A DNA stretch of 64,000 nt from Paenibacillus glacialis (GCF_001637205.1 NZ_LVJH01000048.1:1-64000); one strand, 5' to 3'; positions 17,738 through 26,665 are shown, numbered from the stretch's first letter. Program-made: numbers and translations. Notes: generated by a model not told the origin, from the letters alone.

Positions 17738-18562
17738 ATGAAAGACCAGCGTTCAACTTACAATATCCAAAGTGCTATCTTAGGTTTTCAAGAGGAAGTA
17801 GAGCGATTAAGAGTACAAGTAACTATGAGTTGGGATAAAGAGTTCCGAACCTTAAAGTGGTATGGATTACAAAATGGTATGAGCGTATTAGAAGTTGGTA
17901 GCGGACCTGGATATGTAACTGAGCAATTACTTAATAGCTTACCAGACAGTCATATTACCTCTCTCGAAATAGACAATACATTACAAGAACAAGCCAAAAA
18001 ATTACTAAAAGACGTTTCTTCTGAACGAATAAAATTTGTAGAATCATCGATTTATAATACTGATCTACCAGATAATTCATTTGATTTTGTAATAGCAAGA
18101 TTAATTTTTCTCCATTTAAATAATCCACTTGAGGCGGCACGAGAGATATATCGAGTACTAAAGCCTGGTGGGAGATTAGTAATCATTGATAATGACGATG
18201 GGGTTTTTGGTACGGTAAACCCAGAAATCCCATTACTACATAACATTTTAAAGAAAATCTCGGATTATGTTGCACAAAAAGGTGGAAATCGATTAATAGG
18301 TAGAAGTTTACCACGCCTCTTATTAAAGAGTGGATATATAGATATAGATATTGATTCAGTAATTCAACATAGCGATGTGCATGGGATTGATGGATTTAAA
18401 CGACAATTTGATATTAATCGTTTTGTGCATTTTTATAGAAATGGTGTGATTACTTCAGATGAATTTGAACAATTAAAACAAGCTTCTGAGGCAATCAATA
18501 ATTCTTCTGACGCGTATGCGATGATGAACTTTATTATTGCATGTGGTAAAAAACCTTTGTAA
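17738..18562 (+). CDS. C19: class I SAM-dependent methyltransferase
   Basis: 274 residues from ATG 17738 (TTGGAGGAACC upstream); the frame runs back into E19. SAM-binding motif I is VLEVGSGPGYVT, acidic end of strand 2 is SLEID, motif II/III are SFDFVIARLIFLHL and YRVLKPGGRLVI. A substrate-specific C-terminal region of about 90 residues follows. The target is unknown. Cassette ends GTTAAAG and TTATAAC pair at five of seven bases only, so this unit may be older or recombined. Confidence 0.87.
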   Translation: MKDQRSTYNIQSAILGFQEEVERLRVQVTMSWDKEFRTLKWYGLQNGMSVLEVGSGPGYVTEQLLNSLPDSHITSLEIDNTLQEQAKKLLKDVSSERIKFVESSIYNTDLPDNSFDFVIARLIFLHLNNPLEAAREIYRVLKPGGRLVIIDNDDGVFGTVNPEIPLLHNILKKISDYVAQKGGNRLIGRSLPRLLLKSGYIDIDIDSVIQHSDVHGIDGFKRQFDINRFVHFYRNGVITSDEFEQLKQASEAINNSSDAYAMMNFIIACGKKPL

Positions 18563-18640
18563 GTCAATTATAAACTATCAATAAAAAGATCATAGAATAT
18601 TAAATCAACAAGTATAGCTTCGCTTTGAAGGCGGGACATC

Positions 18641-18809
18641 TTATAACATTACATTTCTGCTTCGTCGCTAACGCTCCTTGGTCGCCAAGAGGTATGCCAG
18701 AGAAGTGGAATCAGGTGACACATCCAACCGGCTAAGTGGCAGAGCCATCCGGACCTTCGGTCCTTAAGCCCTTAAGCCGTGTGGACGTAAGAAATACGCA
18801 ACGTTAGGT
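18641..18809 (+). repeat. attC-like site E20
   Basis: TTATAAC ... GTTAGGT, 169 bp. Outer CATTTCTGC with AAGAAATACGC; inner GTCGCC/GGTGAC (wobble); the third arm carries a duplicated CCTTAAGCC. Confidence 0.82.
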
Positions 18810-18861
18810 GAAATTAATGCAGATATGGGTTTAGATAAGAAAAATCAAAGGAGATAACAAA

Positions 18862-18984
18862 ATGAATCATATTGAAGCAGCTGAAGAATTCATTAGAAAC
18901 CATTTTAAAGATTCTATTTTTGTATTAGTTGCTGGAAGTGTGATAAGAGGTGAGGGAGAGCGTATTTATAAGGGTTTTTCCTGA
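18862..18984 (+). pseudogene. C20a: nucleotidyltransferase N-terminal fragment
   Basis: 40 codons from ATG behind AAAGGAG. The sequence reads MNHIEAAEEFI...FVLVAGSVIRGEGERIYKGFS, in which AGSVIRGE is the G-S-x-x-R-G active-site start of polymerase-beta-fold nucleotidyltransferases. It then breaks off into another gene remnant with a stop codon. Confidence 0.5.
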
Positions 18985-19183
18985 CAAGAGATATTTACAC
19001 TTTGTACCAGTGGTTGGTTATGATAAAGAATACTTTTACTTAGCAGACTCTTTGGAACACACAATTAACTGCAACGAAACATGCTATAACCGAAAAATAT
19101 TAATTAGTGGTTTTGAGGCAGTATGGAAAACATGGGTACCCTTTTGTAAAAACACGTATATAGTAATACGCCAATACAGTTAG
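18982..19183 (+). pseudogene. C20b: C-terminal fragment resembling a C39-like cysteine peptidase
   Basis: Open frame from 18950, with homology-like sequence from about 18982: RYLHFVPVVGYDKEYFYLADS places a catalytic-type His and Asp as in peptidase C39-like domains, followed by an EAVWKTW segment. No Cys-containing N-terminal half is present. Joined directly to the nucleotidyltransferase fragment in a different frame, so the cassette is a chimera of two broken genes. Assignment to the C39-like group is tentative. Confidence 0.4.
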
Positions 19184-19260
19184 AGTGTATTGAAAATTAA
19201 GGACAGGGGAACTTGAAATAAACACATTGTGTAGGATCATTCAAAGAAGGCATGAACCTC

Positions 19261-19419
19261 GTCTAACATCGCATTCCTACTGCGGGCATTCGCCCTTGAT
19301 CGCTAAGGAGAGAATCTCCAAGAAGTATAATCAGGCAACACATCCAACCGGCTAAGTCTGACGACCCGGCACCTACGTGCCTTAAGCCGCTTGAACGTCT
19401 GGAATGCGCAACGTTAGAT
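19261..19419 (+). repeat. attC-like site E21
   Basis: GTCTAAC ... GTTAGAT, 159 bp. Outer GCATTCCTA with TCTGGAATGC; inner GATCGC with GGCAAC (decayed); third arm CCGGCTAAG/CTTAAGCCG. Its left core GTCTAAC does not match C20's start core GTTAGGT (five of seven). Confidence 0.85.
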
Positions 19420-19501
19420 GAAACCTGTGTAAAGTACACTATAAGTAAATATATGTGAGTGATTTCATTGAAGTGAATAATCATACGAAAGGAGTAGTTG
19501 A

Positions 19502-19909
19502 GTGAATCCACCTAAACACATTGTTTCAGCAGCTGCAATCGTAATCAATGACCAAAATCAAATACTACTGATTAAAGGACCGAGAAGAGGATGGGAAATG
19601 CCAGGTGGGCAGGTTGAAGTAGGAGAGTCATTACAAAGTGCAGCTATTAGAGAAACTAAAGAGGAATCAGGAATCGATATAGAAATAATAAGATTTTGTG
19701 GGATATTTCAGAATGTTGAAAGTTCAATAGTAAATACTTTATTTTTAGCCAAACCAATTGGAGGACAATTAACAATAACGAATGAGAGTTTAGAAACCAG
19801 ATATTTCTCTATAGAGGAAGGGCTAAGTAAGGTGACATGGAAGAATTTTAGGCAACGAATAGAATATTGTTTAAGATCTGATTCACAACCATTTTATCTG
19901 GAATTTTAA
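19502..19909 (+). CDS. C21: Nudix hydrolase
   Basis: 135 residues from GTG 19502, seven bases after AAAGGAG. Nudix box at about 35-57: GGQVEVGES then RETKEESGI, complete. The N-terminal strand reads SAAAIVINDQNQILLIKGP. Length and layout fit small MutT-like hydrolases; substrate unknown. This unit is not closed by a whole attC, because the following repeat lacks its left part. Confidence 0.9.
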   Translation: MNPPKHIVSAAAIVINDQNQILLIKGPRRGWEMPGGQVEVGESLQSAAIRETKEESGIDIEIIRFCGIFQNVESSIVNTLFLAKPIGGQLTITNESLETRYFSIEEGLSKVTWKNFRQRIEYCLRSDSQPFYLEF

Positions 19910-19957
19910 AGATAGAAAGACAAATAAGAACAAAGATATTGTAGGCTATTTAGTAGA

Positions 19958-20066
19958 GTTTCGAAGAAGTGAATTCAGGTGACACATTCAACCGGCTAAG
20001 TGGCAGAGCAGCCCGGACCTACGGTCCTTAAGCCGATTGAACGTCGGTAATGCGCGAACGTTAGAT
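19958..20066 (+). repeat. partial attC-like site E22 (left part missing)
   Basis: Begins within the repeat at CGAAGAAGTGAATTCAGG; the RYYYAAC core, the left outer arm and the TCACC arm are absent. Right side intact to GTTAGAT at 20060. C21 and C22 would now move only together. Confidence 0.75.
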
Positions 20067-20097
20067 GAAATTACGAAGATAATTGTGGAGGTATAAC

Positions 20098-20826
20098 ATG
20101 AAGCAGAATCTTTATGACGACCCAGAGTTCTTTATGATGTATAAGAACTTAAGAGAAACGAGAATCACCTACAATGACTTTATTGAACAACCTGCAATAA
20201 GAAAATTATTTCCAGTCCTTAAGGATTTACAAGTACTAGATTTGGGATGCGGCTTTGGTGAACAGGCAAATTACATTATCGATAACGGAGCAACTCATGT
20301 TACAGGTGTGGATATTTCAGAGAAGATGTTAGATATGGCAAGAAAACGTACTCAAATTCATTATCTCCATAATTCCATGGAAGAAATTGATTTCAATAAT
20401 AATGAATTTGATTTGGTAGTCAGTTCATTAGCCTTTCATTATATTGAGGATTATAATTTATTAATTAGTAGGATTGCAAAATGGATTAAACCAAATGGTT
20501 ACTTGGTATTTTCTACAGAGCATCCTATTGTATTGTCAAATAAGAGTAAAGAAGGATGGATTAAAGATTCCAATAACAATATACTTCATTGGCCTATTGA
20601 TAATTATGGAGAAGAAGGACTTAGAACACAGTTTTGGGGAGTCGATGGAGTAATAAAATACCACAGAAAACTCTCGACTTTACTTAATGTATTGGTACAA
20701 AATGGGCTAGTTGTTCAAGAAATTGTTGAACCTGAATCAATTCCAGAGGGTCTTGAGAAGATGCCCAAATTAATAAATGAAAGAAAGAGACCATCTTTTA
20801 TATTAATTAAGGCAAAATCAATGTAA
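20098..20826 (+). CDS. C22: class I SAM-dependent methyltransferase
   Basis: 242 residues from ATG 20098, six bases after TGGAGGT. Motif I VLDLGCGFGEQANYI, strand-2 acid GVDIS, motif FDLVVSSLAFHYI, then WIKPNGYLVFSTEHPI. The EHP(I/V) segment is common in small-molecule methyltransferases of the UbiE/Methyltransf_11 type. Target unknown. Right core ATCTAAC matches its start GTTAGAT perfectly. Confidence 0.88.
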   Translation: MKQNLYDDPEFFMMYKNLRETRITYNDFIEQPAIRKLFPVLKDLQVLDLGCGFGEQANYIIDNGATHVTGVDISEKMLDMARKRTQIHYLHNSMEEIDFNNNEFDLVVSSLAFHYIEDYNLLISRIAKWIKPNGYLVFSTEHPIVLSNKSKEGWIKDSNNNILHWPIDNYGEEGLRTQFWGVDGVIKYHRKLSTLLNVLVQNGLVVQEIVEPESIPEGLEKMPKLINERKRPSFILIKAKSM

Positions 20827-20829
20827 CTT

Positions 20830-20985
20830 ATCTAACAAAGTTTTCACGCTGCGGGCTAAAGCCCTTGGTCCATAGAAGTAATACAAGAAGATTAATCAGG
20901 GACACACCTGCGAGTCCAAGTCTTTGACCCGTTCATATTCGTTCATTTAGGGCTCTCGGCGTCTTAAATACTCTATACGTTATAC
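20830..20985 (+). repeat. attC-like site E23
   Basis: ATCTAAC ... GTTATAC, 156 bp. More divergent: outer TTTCACGC with GCGTCTTAAA (imperfect); inner arms reduced to GGTCC/GGGAC; third arm GAGTCCAAG/TTTAGGGCTC. Confidence 0.75.
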
Positions 20986-21017
20986 GAAAACTTGGCAAAT
21001 GGAAGTAGGTAATAACT

Positions 21018-21608
21018 ATGCAGGATAGATTTAAAAGATATTTTCAAAACGCAATATTCAAAGACGATGTATACATAAGACCTACACAAATTACTGAAAT
21101 AGATGATGATATCGAGTTTACATTTACCGTATTTTATTATGATTCGTCGACTATAGTTCAAATATGGAAGGTAGTTGCTAAAGCTGTAGAAAATTATAAA
21201 TTGAGTTATGATTTTATTGAAGATATTAATGAGTTTGATAAACATATTTTGTTATGGGAGTTTTTAGAGCAACATTACGAGCTATATTTTAAAGGCACTA
21301 TAACAAATAGAAAGGAACTTATTGGAGAAATACTGGACAAACATATCTCATTTACTGAAGGTTGGATCGACATTAATCAATTTATTAATGGATCTGTAGA
21401 ACAAATTTTAAAAGGTGATTCTGGGTTATTTGCGAGTGGGCCTAAAAGATTGATAGATAAATACAAAGAGGTTCTTGAAAGTAATGAATTATCAGTTTCA
21501 CTTTTACCATGTAACAAGAAGAACAATGATAAGAAAATAATGATATTTGGAAAGTCATTTGTAGTTGCGGAAGATTTCTATTATACCCTTCTGGTGAGTA
21601 ATTCATAG
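21018..21608 (+). CDS. C23: protein of unknown function
   Basis: 196 residues behind AGTAGGTAATAACT. It is acidic and soluble-looking, with no signal peptide, no membrane segment and no motif that I recognise. The first half alternates charged and aromatic residues (FTFTVFYYDSSTIVQIWKVV), suggesting beta strands, and the middle is helical. Cassette ends GTTATAC/GTATAAC match perfectly. Confidence 0.65.
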   Translation: MQDRFKRYFQNAIFKDDVYIRPTQITEIDDDIEFTFTVFYYDSSTIVQIWKVVAKAVENYKLSYDFIEDINEFDKHILLWEFLEQHYELYFKGTITNRKELIGEILDKHISFTEGWIDINQFINGSVEQILKGDSGLFASGPKRLIDKYKEVLESNELSVSLLPCNKKNNDKKIMIFGKSFVVAEDFYYTLLVSNS

Positions 21609-21622
21609 ATGGCCAAGTCATA

Positions 21623-21768
21623 GTATAACACCGTTTCCCACTGCGGGACTTATGCCCCTTGGTCTGCCAGAGGCGTAACGAAGAAGAGGATTCAGGCAGA
21701 CACATCCCTTCCCCTAATTTAAGAGCTATCTAAGGGGGAGGGATGTCGGAAACACGCAAACGTTAGGT
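21623..21768 (+). repeat. attC-like site E24 (single-hairpin type)
   Basis: GTATAAC ... GTTAGGT, 146 bp. Inner TCTGCC/GGCAGA, a further compensated version; third arm CATCCCTTCCCC ... GGGGGAGGGATG around AAGAGCTATCTAAG. Confidence 0.83.
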
Positions 21769-21794
21769 GAAATCGTCAGATAAAGGAGAAATAT

Positions 21795-22460
21795 ATGAAC
21801 CACCCTCACAAGTTAATCATAGTAGACGGTATACCAGGTTCTGGTAAGTCAACACTTTCGGAAATGATTTCTAAAGAGTTGACTAAACAAGAAATAAAGA
21901 ACATTTTTTATCATGAATTAACTGAAAAGCACCCACTATTCATCTATGATTGTAAATTCATAACCTTTAAAGATCATAGTGAGGCAGAATATTATTTTAA
22001 TCGTGTTGTTGAATTGTTTAATAGATTTGTAGAATTACATAAGAATGAATCGGAAGTTATTATTATCGAAAGTATATTATTTCAAGACACATTAAGTTTT
22101 GCATATAACATGGGAATGGACAGGCTTAAAATAAAAGCACTATTTAACCTTTTAGTAGATATATTAAGTAGATTGAACCCTATTCTCATTTATATCTATC
22201 AATTAGACGTTAGAAGAAACTGGGAAATGATTGGTAAGATAAGAGGTGTAGAATGGATACCTTCTTTACATACTCAAGAAGGATTAGATGAAGCTGAGAG
22301 AGATTGGAAACCGAATCAAGAATTCATTAAATCATTGATTGAAGAATGGGAGATTCCCAAATTAATTATTGAAAACAAAGATTATTTATGGGAGCAGTAC
22401 ACTGAGAGAACTAAAGAATTTTTGGAAGTTAACTCATTGATGTCTGACAGCATCAGCTAA
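21795..22460 (+). CDS. C24: P-loop kinase-like ATPase
   Basis: 221 residues, start behind AAAGGAGAAATAT. Walker A is GIPGSGKST (about 12-20). A hydrophobic strand VIIIES may be Walker B. Distal R-R-containing helices (DVRRNWEMI) could form the lid. It resembles thymidylate-kinase/zeta-toxin-like small-molecule kinases in size, but the substrate is unknown. The stop codon lies inside the RYYYAAC core of E25. Cassette ends differ at one base (GTTAGGT/AGCTAAC). Confidence 0.8.
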   Translation: MNHPHKLIIVDGIPGSGKSTLSEMISKELTKQEIKNIFYHELTEKHPLFIYDCKFITFKDHSEAEYYFNRVVELFNRFVELHKNESEVIIIESILFQDTLSFAYNMGMDRLKIKALFNLLVDILSRLNPILIYIYQLDVRRNWEMIGKIRGVEWIPSLHTQEGLDEAERDWKPNQEFIKSLIEEWEIPKLIIENKDYLWEQYTERTKEFLEVNSLMSDSIS

Positions 22461-22615
22461 CATTGCATTAGCACAGCGGTCGCTACGCTCTCTTGGTCAC
22501 CAGGAGGAAGTATCGTAGAAGATAACTCAGGTGACACATCCAAAACTAAGTGGCAGAGCCACCCGGACTTAGGGTCCTTAAGCAGTTTGACGTCGGTAAT
22601 GCGGGTACGTTAGCT
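22455..22615 (+). repeat. attC-like site E25
   Basis: AGCTAAC ... GTTAGCT, 161 bp. Outer CATTA/TAATG; inner GTCACC/GGTGAC; third arm AACTAAG/CTTAAGC. Very similar to E26. Confidence 0.85.
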
Positions 22616-22660
22616 GAAATTGATGAAAACTATTTTAAAAAAATCCAAGGAGTTGTCCAT

Positions 22661-23275
22661 ATGGATGTAGAAATTAAAAACACATTAATAGAAAGCTATA
22701 ATGCTAATGCAGAATTAAGAGATAAGTTTGAGATTCAAAGTTGGAAGCTCAATGAATTAAACCGATTTATCTCCCATTTTAGTAACATAGTTGGTTTAAA
22801 GCTCCTTGATATTGGTGCAGGTTCGGGTCAACATAGTCAGTATTTAAAGTCAAATGGTTTCGATGTGCTTAGTATTGATATGAGCCCAGAAATGATCAAA
22901 TCATGTCTCAACAGAGGGTTAAAGGCCCAAGTGATGGATTTTTACTCATTGAAGTTTGAAGAGGCCTCGTTTGATGCAATTTGGTCAATGAACGCATTAC
23001 TTCATGTGCCTAAGAGAAGGTTGGATATTGTTTTAAATAATATTAAGACTGTATTGAAGCCAGGTGGATTTTTTTACTTAGGTCTATATGGGGGTTATGA
23101 TAGCGAAGGAGTCTGGGAAGAAGATCCATATAAACCTAACCGGTTTTTCTCATTTTATAAAAATGAAGATATTGAAGTGAAAGTTAAAGAATATTTTGAT
23201 GTAATGAATTTTGAAGTGGTTCCAATGGTTGGTGTGAATACAGACTTTCAATCATTTGTTTTGAGAAAGAGATAA
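22661..23275 (+). CDS. C25: class I SAM-dependent methyltransferase
   Basis: 204 residues from ATG 22661 (CCAAGGAGTTGTC upstream); the longer frame only reads back through E25. Motif I LLDIGAGSGQHSQYL, strand 2 VLSIDMS, motif SFDAIWSMNALLHVP, then VLKPGGFFYLGLYGG. A short lid region with tryptophan follows. Substrate unknown. The unit starts GTTAGCT and ends AGCTA, where the next repeat is damaged. Confidence 0.88.
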   Translation: MDVEIKNTLIESYNANAELRDKFEIQSWKLNELNRFISHFSNIVGLKLLDIGAGSGQHSQYLKSNGFDVLSIDMSPEMIKSCLNRGLKAQVMDFYSLKFEEASFDAIWSMNALLHVPKRRLDIVLNNIKTVLKPGGFFYLGLYGGYDSEGVWEEDPYKPNRFFSFYKNEDIEVKVKEYFDVMNFEVVPMVGVNTDFQSFVLRKR

Positions 23276-23310
23276 ATTCTGATAGTTAATTCAAAGAAGT
23301 CATCAACATC

Positions 23311-23463
23311 AGCTACCACAGCGGTCGCTACGCTCCCTTGGTCACCAGGAGGAAGTATCGTAGAAGATAATTCAGGCGACACATCCAACCAACTGAGTGG
23401 CAGAGCCACCCGGACCTAGGGTCCTTAAGCAGTTTGAACGTCGGTAATGCGGGAATATTAGCT
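23311..23463 (+). repeat. degenerate attC-like site E26
   Basis: Compared with E25, about nine bases are missing at the left core (AGCTA joins CCACAGCGG directly) and the right core is ATTAGCT instead of GTTAGCT. The rest is almost identical to E25. Both recombination cores are damaged. Confidence 0.8.
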
Positions 23464-23505
23464 GAAACCATTGCAATACTGATATAAGAAAGCGGTGACA
23501 TAGAA

Positions 23506-24093
23506 GTGACAACCTTTATATACTTTGTAAGGCATGCTGAGTCTATTTATGTTGAAGGTACGGAAAGTAGTAGAAGCTTATCAGAAAAAGGAATGGCTGA
23601 TGCATTAACCATAAAGGACATATTAAAAACAGAAGAAATTGATTATTTCATATCAAGTCCTTATGAAAGATCAATAGAAACCATTCGTCCAACGGCAATT
23701 GAGTATTTGAAAGATATCAAAATTGAAGAAGATTTAAGAGAAAGAAACATTGGTAAATTCTCGTCAATATCTTTCAAAGAAGCTAAGTGCCAAGTATATG
23801 CAGACATTCATTATGCATTTCCACAAGGGGAATCTAGCTTAATAGCACAGAAACGATCTGTGAAAGTTATGGAAGACATATTAGAAACATACGAAGGTAA
23901 GAAGATCGTAATTGGAACTCATGGAGATATTATGACGTTAATGATGAATCACTTTGATAAACAATATGGATTTAATTTTTGGGAGTCCACATCGATGCCA
24001 GATATTTATAAATTAAGATTTGAAGAGAAAAGATTAAAAAACTCGACAAGAATATGGGAAAGCCTACTCGAAGAAGGCAATGGTATCAGCTAA
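23506..24093 (+). CDS. C26: histidine phosphatase superfamily protein
   Basis: 195 residues from GTG 23506. The catalytic R-H-A motif (VRHAES, residues about 8-13) and the second active-site His (GTHGDIM) are present, with SSPYERSIET as the usual phosphate-binding Arg segment. These phosphoglycerate-mutase-like enzymes remove phosphate from varied substrates. Length is typical. The upstream ribosome site AAGCGGTGA is modest. Right core AGCTAAC matches the presumed original left core GTTAGCT, now mutated to ATTAGCT. Confidence 0.87.
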   Translation: MTTFIYFVRHAESIYVEGTESSRSLSEKGMADALTIKDILKTEEIDYFISSPYERSIETIRPTAIEYLKDIKIEEDLRERNIGKFSSISFKEAKCQVYADIHYAFPQGESSLIAQKRSVKVMEDILETYEGKKIVIGTHGDIMTLMMNHFDKQYGFNFWESTSMPDIYKLRFEEKRLKNSTRIWESLLEEGNGIS

Positions 24094-24250
24094 CAAATCA
24101 TTCCTACATCGTCGCATTCGCTCCTTGGTCGCCAAGAGGATTTTCGGAGAAGTCGAGTCAAGGCGACACATCCAACCGGCTAAGTGTCAGAAGCCACCCG
24201 GACCTCTGGTCCTTAAGCTGCTTAGGCGTCAGGAATGAGCGACGTTATAT
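24088..24250 (+). repeat. attC-like site E27
   Basis: AGCTAAC ... GTTATAT, 163 bp. Outer CATTCCTA/TCAGGAATG; inner GTCGCC/GGCGAC; third arm CCGGCTAAG/CTTAAGCTG. Confidence 0.85.
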
Positions 24251-24290
24251 GAAATCCCTGCAAAAATTTATTGGAAAGAGGGAACAATCT

Positions 24291-24947
24291 ATGAAAATCC
24301 TTATCTCTCAGCCAAACCATGAAGGAAATCTTGAACAACTTCAAACTGAACTAGCTTTAGATTATGATTTTGATACAGTGTTATTTCCTGAGGGTTACAT
24401 CACAGATAAAGATAATGTAGTTAGAGCATGTGCGTTAGCAAATAAATATAAGAAAATGATAATTACGGGCTATAGAGACAACAACAAAGATAGAGCATTA
24501 ATAATTAATCAGCATGGCGAGATTATTTTAGAACGTGCAAAGTCACCCATGAATGTTCGTTTATATACTCCTTCTGCAGTTGAGGTTAATGGTTCTAAGA
24601 TCGGCTATTTGTTATGTGTAGAATTATTGCAAGGATTACTTGGATTAGAAGAATATGATACAAGTTTAACTTATATTGCACATCCGATAGGTGTAGGTAT
24701 GTTCAGTGAAGAGCAATTTAATGAGTGGATTTCTGAGGCCAAGAGAATCGCGGTTAAATATAATACAATGATACTGGGTACAAGTCATGCAGATGGCTCA
24801 TATAGAAACTGCGGTATTTCAATACCAATAGCTTATTGTATTGATAGAGTTGGAGAGCCAGTTTTTATTTCTAAGAACGATTTAAGAACAAGGATAATTA
24901 ACCTGAAAACAAAGGAATATGGATTTATTGCAAGGATTTTTGTATAG
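24291..24947 (+). CDS. C27: nitrilase/carbon-nitrogen hydrolase-like protein
   Basis: 218 residues from ATG 24291 (GAAAGAGGGAACAA upstream; the frame continues left through E27). The Glu-Lys-Cys triad of the nitrilase superfamily can be placed: E34 in LFPEGY, K84 in ERAKSP, C109 in YLLCVELLQG. Shorter than most members (about 260-300), lacking some C-terminal strands. The reaction is unknown, probably amide hydrolysis. Only a scrap of an attC follows it. Confidence 0.78.
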   Translation: MKILISQPNHEGNLEQLQTELALDYDFDTVLFPEGYITDKDNVVRACALANKYKKMIITGYRDNNKDRALIINQHGEIILERAKSPMNVRLYTPSAVEVNGSKIGYLLCVELLQGLLGLEEYDTSLTYIAHPIGVGMFSEEQFNEWISEAKRIAVKYNTMILGTSHADGSYRNCGISIPIAYCIDRVGEPVFISKNDLRTRIINLKTKEYGFIARIFV

Positions 24948-24955
24948 ATTATCGA

Positions 24956-24975
24956 AGCAGGCGGAAACGTTAGGT
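24956..24975 (+). repeat. attC-like remnant E28 (right end only)
   Basis: Only GCGGAAAC followed by GTTAGGT (24969-24975) remains between two cassettes; the usual 160-base repeat is deleted. Confidence 0.65.
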
Positions 24976-25018
24976 GAAACTTCCGTAAAAAAAAATTGAA
25001 TTTGTGAGGGATAACTTT

Positions 25019-25882
25019 TTGAAACAATATAGATTAGAGCAGGCAGATAAAAATTTATTTGCAGTTTATCAAGTTATATATTCTAACTCCGATATTGAGA
25101 TGTGGTATGACTGGAATACTCGCTTGAATGATACGAAGTTTACAGATCAATGTTTTTGGATAATGTCTGACGATGATAGGATTGGAGGGGTGGTAAAGAT
25201 TAATGATACCGTAATGTTTCCTTTTATAATCCCTCCATTTTCTGATCGACAACAAATGTGGAGGATATTATTAAATTGTTGCAAAGATATAAGAAATATC
25301 AACGGAGTTCTGCAAGATGATGTAGATATACTGGTGTCATTAGGTTATAAAGTAAATGTAAATCGACAGGTAATGTGCTGTCCTACGGGTGCAAGTAAAA
25401 AGCCGGTTATTCCAAATGGATTGTCTCTTTATAGGTTGGACGATTCTTTTGACATAACAAAAATTAAAGAGGTAATGAAGGAAGGATACCGTGGAGGGAT
25501 TGACTACGAGATCTTTGGTGTTCCGAATGATGAGAAGATAATGGAGGATATATCGTATCTTTTGCAAGTTTACAAACATAGGAATCTTTCGATATATGTC
25601 GTAAATGAACAGAACCAAGAAATCGTTGGACTGTGTATAGCTGGTATCAGTGAAAACATGCCATTAGGATTTGCAGAAATCGGAGAATTATGTGTTGTTC
25701 CTCAATATAGGAGCAAGGGAATTGCAGACTTCATGCTAAATTACATAAAAGAAAGTGCGAACTCTTACACAGAGGTTGTAAAATTATGCGTTACTGTAGG
25801 TAATTATGCAGAAATACTTTATAGTAAAGCAGGGTTTCAAGCAGGCCCTAGATTTGCGAGGATGACTAAAAGGTCAATGTAA
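25019..25882 (+). CDS. C28: GNAT family acetyltransferase, two-domain
   Basis: 287 residues from TTG 25019, eight bases after GAGGGATAA. The N-terminal half is a degenerate GNAT-like domain; the C-terminal half holds the acetyl-CoA site: AEIGELCVVPQYRSKGIADFML (split here as AEIGELCVVPQ and YRSKGIA) and the closing ILYSKAGF. Substrate unknown. The cassette's own ends match perfectly (GTTAGGT/ACCTAAC) even though the repeat on its left is nearly gone. Confidence 0.85.
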   Translation: MKQYRLEQADKNLFAVYQVIYSNSDIEMWYDWNTRLNDTKFTDQCFWIMSDDDRIGGVVKINDTVMFPFIIPPFSDRQQMWRILLNCCKDIRNINGVLQDDVDILVSLGYKVNVNRQVMCCPTGASKKPVIPNGLSLYRLDDSFDITKIKEVMKEGYRGGIDYEIFGVPNDEKIMEDISYLLQVYKHRNLSIYVVNEQNQEIVGLCIAGISENMPLGFAEIGELCVVPQYRSKGIADFMLNYIKESANSYTEVVKLCVTVGNYAEILYSKAGFQAGPRFARMTKRSM

Positions 25883-25954
25883 TGATGATCATGATAGGCT
25901 TCTTGTTAAAGATTTTACAAAGATTGTACGTAATTTGAAGATGATAGAAGCATC

Positions 25955-26115
25955 ACCTAACAACCTATTCACACTTAGGTTCATTCGGCCCTGAGTCCGC
26001 CAGAGGCATTTCGGGGAGCTAGATCAGGCGGACAACCCTGCACTACCTTACCGTATCGCGGCTGGCTCTTTGAGCCTTAAGGTGGTAAGGGTTCGTGAAT
26101 ACGAAAACGTTATGA
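25955..26115 (+). repeat. attC-like site E29
   Basis: ACCTAAC ... GTTATGA, 161 bp. Outer TATTCACA/CGTGAATA; inner GTCCGCC/GGCGGAC; third arm CACTACCTTA with TTAAGGTGGTAAG. Confidence 0.85.
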
Positions 26116-26124
26116 GGTGTACAT

Positions 26125-26457
26125 ATGCTGGATGAATTCACTAAAAAGAGAATTGATAAGATAATGTCTGATTACATTGAAGAGAAAGTGCCAAAACACA
26201 TAAGAAACCAAGTAAAACTAAATTATAAGTTCAGAGGTGATAGCGTCACTCTAGTTGAAGAAAGAATTGCATTTAAGAGTGATCAATGGGTACAATTGCC
26301 CGTTGCTCAATTCCGATTAGAACTAAACAAATGGAAAGTATATTGGAGAGACAGTAAGAATAAATGGCATTTTGTTGAAGATATTACACCGGAGAAAGAC
26401 TTTGAAAAACAATTAAAAACCGTTGATAACGATGATCTAGGAATATTCTGGGGATGA
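26125..26457 (+). CDS. C29: DUF3024-like small protein
   Basis: 110 residues; the gene starts only about ten bases after the core GTTATGA, with GAGGTGT as the ribosome site formed by the core-proximal sequence itself. The aromatic pattern (FRLELNKWKVYWRDSKNKW, NDDLGIFWG) resembles DUF3024 proteins. Function unknown. Ends GTTATGA/TGATAAC differ at one base. Confidence 0.7.
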   Translation: MLDEFTKKRIDKIMSDYIEEKVPKHIRNQVKLNYKFRGDSVTLVEERIAFKSDQWVQLPVAQFRLELNKWKVYWRDSKNKWHFVEDITPEKDFEKQLKTVDNDDLGIFWG

Positions 26458-26502
26458 AGATAGAAGGAGTTTTTCAGGCATTTCGAAGAAGGCAATGACA
26501 TC

Positions 26503-26665
26503 TGATAACATTGCATTACGACAGTGGTCGCTCCGCTCCATTGGTCTGCCTGAGGCACTTTCGGTGAAGTGGATTCATCAGACAACCCTGCACTGGCTAA
26601 GTCCGTCGGGTTCGGGGCTTATGATCCTTAAGCCATGAGGGTTCGTGAATATCCGAACGTTAGCA
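26503..26665 (+). repeat. attC-like site E30
   Basis: TGATAAC ... GTTAGCA, 163 bp. Outer CATTACGA with TCGTGAATA (partial); inner GTCTGCC with TCAGAC; third arm CTGGCTAAG/CTTAAGCCA. Confidence 0.82.

Noticed and set aside
24054..24290. N-terminal extension of the nitrilase-like gene
   Set aside because: The extension translates repeat E27; the ATG at 24291 has its own ribosome site. The same applies to the extensions at 22550, 17684 and 876.
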